Shown: in pieces, positions 1-4,390 of the stretch | Position numbering within the stretch: position 1 is the first letter of the stretch | Layout of the letters: every line of letters begins with the position of its first letter | Source of the DNA: Opitutaceae bacterium | Lineage (GTDB): Bacteria; Verrucomicrobiota; Verrucomicrobiia; Opitutales; Opitutaceae | Length of the DNA stretch: 5,754 nt | Assembly (NCBI GenBank): GCA_025352845.1 | Contig: JANXSC010000510.1 | Coordinates: forward strand, 1 to 5,754 | Reading direction: 5' to 3' | Position numbers and translations under genes: made by a program | The notes under the pieces: model-generated | Databases searched by the model: none | What the model was told of the DNA's origin: nothing | The model's input: the letters and a program-made list of their open reading frames with translations, nothing else

Positions 1-1146
1 GACTACGCCTCCTACTACGCGAAGTGCAAACACGCCAACTCGCCCGCGCAGCGCGACCCGAATCCGACGGTCGTGCTCATCCCCGGCCTCGGCCTGATCG
101 CATGGGGCAAGGACAAGTCCGAGAGCCGTGTCACCGCCGAATTCTACAACTGCGCCGTCGAAGTCATGCGCGGCGCCGAGGCCATCGACACCTACATCGC
201 GCTCCCGCAGCAGGAGGCGTTCGACATCGAATATTGGCTGCTCGAGGAGGCGAAGCTCAAGCGCATGCCCGCCGAGAAGGAACTCGCGCGTCAGGTCATC
301 ATCGTGATCGGTGCCGGCTCTGGCATCGGCAAGGAAACCGCGCACCGCCTCGTGAAAGAAGGCGCGCACATCGTGTGCGTGGACATGAAGGTCGAGACCG
401 CGCAGGCCACCGCCAAAGAGATCACCGACAAACTCGGCCTCGGTATCGGCGTCGCCGGCACGGGCCTCTCCAACTGCGGCCCGGCCGTCGGCCTCGCCGC
501 GAACATCACCGATCGCGCCAGCGTGCGCGCGATGCTCGATGATGTTGCGCTCGCCTACGGCGGCTTCGATTCCATCTGCGTCACCGCCGGCGTCTTCTGG
601 CCGAGCGACACCACGGGCCACATTCCTGACGACAAGTGGGCCTTCACCTTCGGCGTGAATGTCACCGGCAGCTACATCGTCGGCGACGAGGCGTTCAAGA
701 CCTGGAAAGAACAGGGCCTCAAGGGCCAGCTCGTTCTCACCACGAGCGCCAACGCCGCCGTCGCGAAAAAAGGCTCCGTCGCCTACGATTGCTCGAAGGC
801 CGCCGCCAACCACCTCGTGCGCGAACTTGCGATGGAGCTCTCGCCGCTTGTGCGCGTGAACGGCGTCGCCCCCGCGACGGTCGTGCAGGGCAGCGCGATG
901 TTTCCGCGCGACCGCGTGATCGGCTCGCTCGCGAAATACAACATCCCCTACGCCGACGACGAGGCGACCGAGTCGCTCGTGAAGAAGTTGGCCCAGTTCT
1001 ACGCCGACCGCACGCTGACGAAAGCGCCCATCACGCCCGCCGACCAAGCCGAGGCATATTTCCTCCTCGTCTCGCAGCGCCTCTCCAAAACGACGGGGCA
1101 AATCGTCACCGTCGACGGCGGGTTGCACGAGGCGTTCCTGCGCTGA
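1..1146 (+). CDS. Bifunctional rhamnulose-1-phosphate aldolase / short-chain dehydrogenase, C-terminal part (5' truncated)
   Basis: The frame is open from base 1, so the true start lies outside the window; a GTG at base 73 is only an internal codon. The visible 381 residues begin with the end of a class II aldolase-like domain (about residues 1-95, including VLIPGLGLIAWGKDKSESR). A classical short-chain dehydrogenase domain follows: GAGSGIG nucleotide-binding loop at residues 104-110, an Asp after the second strand (CVDM), a TTS serine near 249, YDCSK with catalytic Tyr262 and Lys266, and a typical C-terminal VDGG. This fusion is known as rhamnulose-1-phosphate aldolase/alcohol dehydrogenase (RhaEW or YuxG-like, about 690 residues). 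The aldolase cleaves rhamnulose-1-phosphate to dihydroxyacetone phosphate and lactaldehyde, and the dehydrogenase probably acts on lactaldehyde; both are cytoplasmic. About 300 N-terminal residues are missing. Codons end strongly in C or G. The substrate is inferred from the fusion, since no other rhamnose gene is visible; symbols vary, so none is given. Confidence 0.85.
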   Translation, partial: DYASYYAKCKHANSPAQRDPNPTVVLIPGLGLIAWGKDKSESRVTAEFYNCAVEVMRGAEAIDTYIALPQQEAFDIEYWLLEEAKLKRMPAEKELARQVIIVIGAGSGIGKETAHRLVKEGAHIVCVDMKVETAQATAKEITDKLGLGIGVAGTGLSNCGPAVGLAANITDRASVRAMLDDVALAYGGFDSICVTAGVFWPSDTTGHIPDDKWAFTFGVNVTGSYIVGDEAFKTWKEQGLKGQLVLTTSANAAVAKKGSVAYDCSKAAANHLVRELAMELSPLVRVNGVAPATVVQGSAMFPRDRVIGSLAKYNIPYADDEATESLVKKLAQFYADRTLTKAPITPADQAEAYFLLVSQRLSKTTGQIVTVDGGLHEAFLR

Positions 1147-1154
1147 GGAATAAT

Positions 1155-1226
1155 CTCACGCGGAGGCGCGGAGTTCGCGGAGGGCGGAGTTGTTTTCTCC
1201 TCCGCGTGAGGCTGTTTTTTTTCAGC
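1155..1226. terminator. Inverted repeat with T8 tract between convergent genes, probable terminator
   Basis: A perfect 12-bp inverted repeat pairs 1155-1166 (CTCACGCGGAGG) with 1199-1210 (CCTCCGCGTGAG) around a 32-base loop. A T8 run at 1215-1222 follows four bases later. The T-run is itself enclosed by AGGCTG (1209-1214) and CAGCCT (1223-1228). The element starts 8 bases after the dehydrogenase stop and ends 8 bases before the stop of the opposing toxin relic, where a terminator is expected. The loop is long for a classical intrinsic terminator, and the T-run serves only the + strand transcript well. Confidence 0.5.
1159..1189. repeat. Short tandem CGCGGAG-type repeat
   Basis: CGCGGAG occurs at 1159-1165, 1167-1173 and 1176-1182, followed by the variant GGCGGAG at 1183-1189, giving steps of about 8, 9 and 7 bases. 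The first unit forms part of the left arm of the inverted repeat, and the right arm carries its complement. Elements of this kind (GCGGAG or GCAGAG in an octamer rhythm) are, from memory, common as dispersed intergenic repeats in several environmental phyla; that cannot be tested on one window. Confidence 0.5.
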
Positions 1227-1233
1227 CTGTCGC

Positions 1234-1498
1234 TCAGTCGTAAACCGTCGAGCGGTGCCCGACCTTGACCACGAGCACGTGCAAGCACTCGCGTTCGATG
1301 CGTGCGATGATGCGAAAATCGCCGACTCGATAACGCCAGTAGCCGTGCTGCCCGCCGCTCAGCGGTTTTCCGAATCGAGTGGGGTCTTCCGCATCGTGCG
1401 ATGCGTTCATCCAGATAACGGACGATCTGCAGCTGGGACTGCCGGTCGAGCTTCCGCAGGCGGCGTGCATAAAAAGCCTTGTCAAGTGGTGGCCTCAC
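1234..1498 (-). pseudogene. RelE/ParE-family toxin gene, frameshifted, no antitoxin
   Basis: Two reading frames together give one RelE/ParE-like toxin. The first starts at GTG 1498-1496 and reads VRPPLDKAFYARRLRKLDRQ, then through YLDERIARC. The second reads EDPTRFGKPLSGG, then YWRYRVGDFRIIARIE and ends VVKVGHRSTVYD. Removing one base at the CC at 1389-1390 (GG on the minus strand) joins them into 87 residues, the usual size of the family, with the DxR-helix, WRYRVGD-R and VGHR-VY signatures intact. The intact family inhibits translation as mRNA interferases or poisons gyrase; which applies here is unclear. The GTG overlaps the moaA TGA in a GTGA, implying past translational coupling. No antitoxin gene lies upstream, since moaA coding sequence occupies that place. 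Either it is a true relic or the extra base is a sequencing error in an intact orphan gene. Confidence 0.75.
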
Positions 1499-2496
1499 CC
1501 GCCGATGTGCGATATTTCCACTTTGGTCAGGTGCACCGTGGCCGCCGAACGAATCTCGGAGTAGCGATCTCCGCGCACCTGCCACACCCGGCCAATGGCG
1601 CGGGCCAGTTCCTCGTCCGAGGCCCCGTCGCGCACCCGGGCGCGCAAATCAAATCCGCTGAGGCCAAACAGACAGGTATAGAGCGAGCCTTCAGGCGACA
1701 GGCGGGCGGGGGTGCAATCGCGGCAGAAGGCTTGCGTCACGGAGGCAATCACGCCGATCTCGCCGGAGCCGTCGCTGTAGCGCCAAAGGTTGGCCACCTC
1801 GCCGCGATAGTTCGGGGCCACCGGCTCCAGCGGCAGTTCGGCATCAAGGAGGGAGATGATCTCCGCCGCTGATACCACGTCGTCCAGCCGCCAGCCGTTG
1901 GTGTGCCCCACATCCATATATTCGATGAAGCGCAAAATGTGGCCCGTGCCTTTGAAGTGGCGCGCCATCGGCACGATGCTGTGCTCGTTCATGCCGCGCT
2001 TGACGACCATGTTGATTTTGATGGGTGCAAGGCCGACAGCGGCGGCGGCGGCGATTCCTGCCAGCACCTTTGCCACCGGAAAATCCACGTCGTTCATGGC
2101 CTTGAACGCGGCATCGTCCAGCGAGTCCAGGCTCACGGTCACGCGTTGCAAGCCCGCGTCTTTGAGCGCCTGCGCTTGCTGGGCGAGCAGCGAGCCGTTG
2201 GTGGTCAGGGTCAGGTCCACGCCGGGGATTGACGACAGCATGGCGATGAGGCGCTCCAGATTGCGCCGCACCAGCGGCTCGCCGCCGGTGAGGCGAATCT
2301 TCTCCGCGCCCAGCGTCACGAACACGCGGGCCAGCCGCGTTATTTCCTCGAAGGTGAGCAACTGCTCGCGCTCAAGGAATTGGAAATCGCCGCCGAAGAC
2401 TTCCTTGGGCATGCAATAGACGCAGCGGAAGTTGCAGCGGTCGGTAACTGAAATACGCAGGTCGCGCAATGAGCGGTTGAGCGTGTCGAGAAGCAT
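1495..2496 (-). CDS. moaA: GTP 3',8-cyclase MoaA (molybdenum cofactor biosynthesis, radical SAM)
   Basis: MoaA, with MoaC, converts GTP to cyclic pyranopterin monophosphate, the first step of molybdenum cofactor synthesis, in the cytoplasm. The 333-residue protein has the family's length. The N-terminal radical-SAM cluster motif is C21-x3-C25-x2-C28 (TDRCNFRCVYCMP). The SAM-binding GGEP is at 71-74. The second 4Fe-4S site is C258-x2-C261-x13-C275. The protein ends in GlyGly, which is functionally important in this family. The start at ATG 2496 has a GGAG six bases upstream (complement of 2503-2506), and the N-terminus LRDLRISVTDRC matches relatives. One oddity is that the motif after C261 reads TPARL where relatives usually have (N/T)RxRL, so the first arginine, thought to contact GTP, is proline. 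It lies 101 bp downstream of sufR on the same strand. No other moa gene is in the window. Confidence 0.95.
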   Translation of the reverse strand: MLLDTLNRSLRDLRISVTDRCNFRCVYCMPKEVFGGDFQFLEREQLLTFEEITRLARVFVTLGAEKIRLTGGEPLVRRNLERLIAMLSSIPGVDLTLTTNGSLLAQQAQALKDAGLQRVTVSLDSLDDAAFKAMNDVDFPVAKVLAGIAAAAAVGLAPIKINMVVKRGMNEHSIVPMARHFKGTGHILRFIEYMDVGHTNGWRLDDVVSAAEIISLLDAELPLEPVAPNYRGEVANLWRYSDGSGEIGVIASVTQAFCRDCTPARLSPEGSLYTCLFGLSGFDLRARVRDGASDEELARAIGRVWQVRGDRYSEIRSAATVHLTKVEISHIGG

Positions 2497-2514
2497 GAGT
2501 AACTCCGTAATGTC

Positions 2515-2525
2515 ATTCTATCATA
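2515..2525 (-). promoter_or_regulatory. Possible extended -10 promoter of moaA
   Basis: On the minus strand the sequence TATGATAGAAT lies about 20 bases before the moaA ATG. It contains an extended -10 element, TGATAGAAT (2523-2515), and overlaps a second -10-like hexamer TATGAT (2525-2520). No good -35 hexamer is visible 16-18 bases upstream. Initiation here would leave a very short leader containing the GGAG ribosome site. If real, moaA has its own promoter besides any read-through from sufR. Confidence 0.35.
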
Positions 2526-2597
2526 TCGAGTAGTAACGCAGCCTGCTACGGCTCTAAGTTCCGGCGTGGTTGGCCGCGCCTCTTCTCCGACTGACTC

Positions 2598-3266
2598 TCA
2601 TCTCCGCCCGGCCGTGCGGATGCAGTAAACACAGCGGCGGGCGCCCGCCAGCATGTGTTCCGTCCGCTCGATTACGGCGTCCTCTCCCAGGATCGCCTGG
2701 AAGACCTCGAGTTCCGCGTCGCAGAGCTTGGAGCAGACGGTGGCCGCTGCGCAAATGGGGCAGTGGTTCTCAATCAGGAGGAATGAGCCGTCGGGCTGGC
2801 GCTGCACTTCCGCCATGTAGCCTTCTTCGTTACGGAGGGAGATTAACTTCTTCAGCCGATTCTGCAGCGAGGCGCGAGCCGGGATGCGGGACCGGTAGTT
2901 CTCGATCTGCTGCTGCGTGCTTTGCAACACGACGCGCTTGACGCCTTCCTCGCCGAAGGTCTGTTCGACCGCGTGGAGCAAATTCACGGTCAAGCCCGCA
3001 TGGGCATCGGGGAAATGGGACTCGGCGGCCGGCGTCAGACACCACATTTTGGCCGGCCGCCCGATGGGGCGTTGCTCTTCCTGGTAGGTCACCAGTTTTT
3101 GCGCACGCAGCGCGTAGAGGTGCTGCCGAACGGCCATCGCGGAGATGCCCAATTGCGCCGCCAGGGCTTCGGAATCGCCCGGCCCCTGCTGCTTGAGCAG
3201 GCGCACGATCGCTTGCCGACGGGGAACCCGATCCGGTTTTTTGCCGGCCGCCGCGCGTTTTCTCAT
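2598..3266 (-). CDS. sufR: SufR-type Fe-S cluster-sensing transcriptional regulator
   Basis: SufR is a DeoR/ArsR-like winged-helix regulator that binds an Fe-S cluster and represses suf genes when clusters are sufficient. From ATG 3266 the protein has 222 residues. A helix-turn-helix spans about 31-62 (LAAQLGISAMAVRQHLYAL), followed by the wing signature PIGRPAKMWCLT at 68-79. The C-terminal half carries the SufR cysteine region: ENHCPICAAATVC and CSKLC give C169, C172, C178 and C182; then ERTEHMLAGARRCVYCI gives C212 and C215. C169, C178, C182 and C212 match the family positions as I recall them; C172 and C215 look extra. The frame is open up to ATG 3362, but the added 32 residues do not resemble the family and would cover one palindrome, so 3266 (or 3290) is preferred. 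None of these starts has a clear Shine-Dalgarno. It is divergent from fdx-grx-sufB, the usual SufR position. Confidence 0.88.
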   Translation of the reverse strand: MRKRAAAGKKPDRVPRRQAIVRLLKQQGPGDSEALAAQLGISAMAVRQHLYALRAQKLVTYQEEQRPIGRPAKMWCLTPAAESHFPDAHAGLTVNLLHAVEQTFGEEGVKRVVLQSTQQQIENYRSRIPARASLQNRLKKLISLRNEEGYMAEVQRQPDGSFLLIENHCPICAAATVCSKLCDAELEVFQAILGEDAVIERTEHMLAGARRCVYCIRTAGRR

Positions 3267-3320
3267 GGGGCAAAACTTACGGCCCACCATGGCCAAGGCC
3301 AGTCGAATCGACCAACTCTT

Positions 3321-3342
3321 TTCTAAATAAAATACTTTAGAT
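3321..3342. promoter_or_regulatory. Putative SufR operator, copy 1
   Basis: The sequence is a near-perfect palindrome, TTCTAAA-N8-TTTAGAT, with the inner six bases on each side exactly complementary (TCTAAA/TTTAGA). It lies 55 bases upstream of the preferred sufR start, in an AT-rich patch that could hold the sufR -10 element (TATTTT on the minus strand). The same arms with the same 8-base spacer recur at 3379-3400. The assignment to SufR rests on location and on the duplicated motif; it is not based on a known consensus. Confidence 0.55.
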
Positions 3343-3348
3343 AATCGC

Positions 3349-3377
3349 TTGACGGGCACCATGGCGCCGCCTACTCA
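3349..3377 (+). promoter_or_regulatory. Possible promoter of the fdx-grx-sufB genes
   Basis: TTGACG at 3349-3354 matches the -35 consensus in five of six positions. A poor -10 candidate, TACTCA, follows after 17 bases at 3372-3377. The pair sits exactly between the two palindromes, so initiation would fall inside copy 2, as expected for a repressed promoter. The weak -10 keeps this tentative. Confidence 0.3.
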
Positions 3378-3378
3378 T

Positions 3379-3400
3379 TTCTAAAGCAGGAGACTTAGAA
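3379..3400. promoter_or_regulatory. Putative SufR operator, copy 2
   Basis: The sequence reads TTCTAAA-N8-CTTAGAA. With one flanking base on each side it also forms a perfect 7-bp inverted repeat, TTTCTAA at 3378-3384 and TTAGAAA at 3395-3401. The arms and 8-base spacing equal those of copy 1, and the two centres are 58 bp apart. This copy is nearer the ferredoxin start, about 95 bases upstream, and would overlap the start of the operon transcript. Confidence 0.55.
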
Positions 3401-3408
3401 AGTCGGTA

Positions 3409-3439
3409 GCGCGCCGACAGAATCGAAGGGCCGGCGCGC
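3409..3439 (+). promoter_or_regulatory. GC-rich hairpin in the presumed suf operon leader
   Basis: GCGCGCCG (3409-3416) is exactly complementary to CGGCGCGC (3432-3439) with a 15-base loop, an all-GC 8-bp stem. A smaller stem, GTCGA (3448-3452) with TCGAC (3458-3462), follows. If transcription starts near 3385, both lie in a leader of about 110 bases before the ferredoxin ATG. There is no T-run, so it is not a standard terminator. Its role is unknown; chance pairing in GC-rich DNA is possible. Confidence 0.35.
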
Positions 3440-3495
3440 AACCCCGAGTCGACTGAATCGACGTGAGCCCGAGTGCATGAAACCAAATAAAATCC

Positions 3496-3732
3496 ATGGC
3501 TAACCTGACCAATAAATACGCGGAAAACGTGGCCGGAAAATTTTACGTCGATGAGCAGTGCATTGACTGCGACCTGTGCCGTGAGACGGCCCCGGCCAAC
3601 TTCACGCGCAGCGCCGATGGCGGCTACTCCTATGTGTTTAAGCAACCGACCACCCCGGAGGAGGAAGCGCTTTGCATGGAAGCCATGGAGGGATGTCCGG
3701 TTGAAGCGATCGGAAACAACGGCGAAGGCTGA
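3496..3732 (+). CDS. Single-cluster 4Fe-4S ferredoxin
   Basis: The 78-residue acidic protein has the monocluster ferredoxin pattern C22-x2-C25-x2-C28 (QCIDCDLCRETAP) in the N-terminal part and C67-Pro (GCPVEAIG) near the end, as in small one-cluster ferredoxins of about 60-80 residues. These four cysteines would bind one 4Fe-4S cluster; a fifth, C60, precedes the last ligand. Ferredoxins are soluble one-electron carriers. As first gene of the suf operon it may feed electrons to cluster assembly, though that is inferred from position. The ATG at 3496 is preceded by an A-rich stretch with no Shine-Dalgarno. It is followed by a 286-bp spacer, long for an operon. The assignment to ferredoxin is firm; the specific partner is unknown. 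Confidence 0.9.
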   Translation: MANLTNKYAENVAGKFYVDEQCIDCDLCRETAPANFTRSADGGYSYVFKQPTTPEEEALCMEAMEGCPVEAIGNNGEG

Positions 3733-4018
3733 GTGTGATCGAACCAGGACTATGAACTGCCCGGCCAAACCCACGCAGCGAACGGGCGAACCAGCCGCCG
3801 CGAGAGCCCGCGTTCCGGAACGCCTTCGGCGTTTGAAGGGAAATGAAGTGGTGGGGACGGGCCGCTGCGTCGCGAATGAGCGCCTTGGGCTTCAACCGTG
3901 GGAAGGGCTGAGCGGCTTCCGCGCCGGCTCGTTTGTGCGACCGATTTACCGGGAGGAAGCGACCGCAAGATTACGACCGACCTCAACCAGAAAACAAAAA
4001 ACGAAAAACAATCCATCA
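3733..4018 (+). other. 286-bp spacer between ferredoxin and glutaredoxin genes
   Basis: I see no convincing gene here. It holds a self-complementary CGTTCCGGAACG (3811-3822) overlapping a hairpin AACGCC-TTC-GGCGTT (3819-3833), then an imperfect hairpin at 3910-3930 described separately, and finally an A-rich stretch (about 3990-4018) leading to the glutaredoxin ATG without a Shine-Dalgarno. One + frame is open across the whole spacer into the glutaredoxin, but its translation is Arg/Pro/Thr-rich and resembles nothing known to me. An intergenic repeat insertion or a processing site would fit. Confidence 0.4.
3908..3933 (+). repeat. Imperfect hairpin repeat, copy A (ferredoxin-glutaredoxin spacer)
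   Basis: CTGAGCGG (3908-3915) and CCGGCTCGTT (3924-3933) also occur, in the same order, at 4337-4365. The unit folds as GAGC-GGC (3910-3916) against GCC-g-GCTC (3923-3930) with one bulged G and a six-base loop. The two ends are identical in both copies while the middles differ, suggesting a small repeated intergenic element. Confidence 0.45.
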
Positions 4019-4333
4019 ATGAAAACACCCACGATCACGGCCTATTTGAAAACTTCCTGCGGTTGGAGCCAAGGCGTGCGCTCCATCATGCGAAAATACA
4101 ATCTGGCTTACGAAGATCGCGATATCATCAAAAACCCATTGTTCCGCACGGAGATGATCGCTAGGAGCGGGCAGAGCCTTTCGCCCTGTGTCGAGATCAA
4201 CGGGCATATGCTGGCAGATGTTAATGGGGACGAGGTGGAGGCCTACCTGCTTCAAGCGGAACTGGTGCCACTGACCACTGCCGTCGCCGATGCGCCGACC
4301 GACCGGTCTTGCGACGCGCATCACCATGGGTAG
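4019..4333 (+). CDS. Glutaredoxin-family protein with CGWS active site
   Basis: The 104-residue protein has a thioredoxin-like glutaredoxin fold: first strand and active site TAYLKTSCGWSQGVRSIM with C14-G-W-S17, a cis-Pro segment SLSPCVEINGH (Pro56), and the GSH-site-like DVNGDEVEAYL at 68-77. CGWS is a CxxS site, so it resembles monothiol glutaredoxins (CGFS), which bind glutathione and carry 2Fe-2S clusters, more than dithiol CPYC reductases. The C-terminal tail beyond about residue 85 is an extension ending C-D-A-H-H-H-G. ATG 4019 is chosen because the domain starts there. The frame is open further upstream, but without homology. The context between a ferredoxin and sufB suggests a role in cluster transfer or thiol reduction during Fe-S assembly; that is inference. 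Confidence 0.85.
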   Translation: MKTPTITAYLKTSCGWSQGVRSIMRKYNLAYEDRDIIKNPLFRTEMIARSGQSLSPCVEINGHMLADVNGDEVEAYLLQAELVPLTTAVADAPTDRSCDAHHHG

Positions 4334-4336
4334 CGC

Positions 4337-4368
4337 CTGAGCGGAGCCAGAGGTTCCGGCTCGTTCAG
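4337..4368 (+). repeat. Imperfect hairpin repeat, copy B (glutaredoxin-sufB spacer)
   Basis: CTGAGCGG (4337-4344) and CCGGCTCGTT (4356-4365) repeat the ends of copy A. Here the stem is longer: CTGA...GAGCC (4337-4348) pairs with GGCTC...TCAG (4358-4368), with a small internal loop. It starts four bases after the glutaredoxin stop and ends 22 bases before the sufB ATG. No T-run follows, so read-through into sufB is likely; it could instead protect or mark an RNA processing point. Confidence 0.45.
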
Positions 4369-4390
4369 CAACCATCAAACCGACTGAAGC

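Noticed and set aside
1106..1585. Long minus-strand frame of 159 codons covering the toxin relic
   Set aside because: Only its central part matches a RelE-like N-terminus; upstream it is moaA read in another frame and downstream it is the frameshifted tail.
1499..1600. Search for a RelB-type antitoxin upstream of the toxin relic
   Set aside because: This stretch is the conserved C-terminus of MoaA up to its GlyGly tail; no antitoxin frame fits.
1856..2419. 187-codon + strand frame opposite moaA
   Set aside because: It is antisense to a clear moaA with all motifs; the Ser/Arg-rich product is a GC-driven shadow.
3267..3362. N-terminal extension of SufR to the ATG at 3362
   Set aside because: The extra 32 residues do not look like the family N-terminus and would place putative operator copy 1 inside the coding region; ATG 3266 gives a normal-length SufR.
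3477..3503. Eight-codon upstream ORF (MKPNKIHG) overlapping the ferredoxin start
   Set aside because: No ribosome site and no leader-peptide character such as Cys or Met runs; an ATG this close can easily occur by chance.
3551..4018. Open + frame running from inside the ferredoxin gene into the glutaredoxin, suggesting a fusion or long N-terminus
   Set aside because: The translation overlaps the ferredoxin out of frame, is low-complexity and Arg-rich, and shows no family resemblance; the glutaredoxin domain begins cleanly at ATG 4019.
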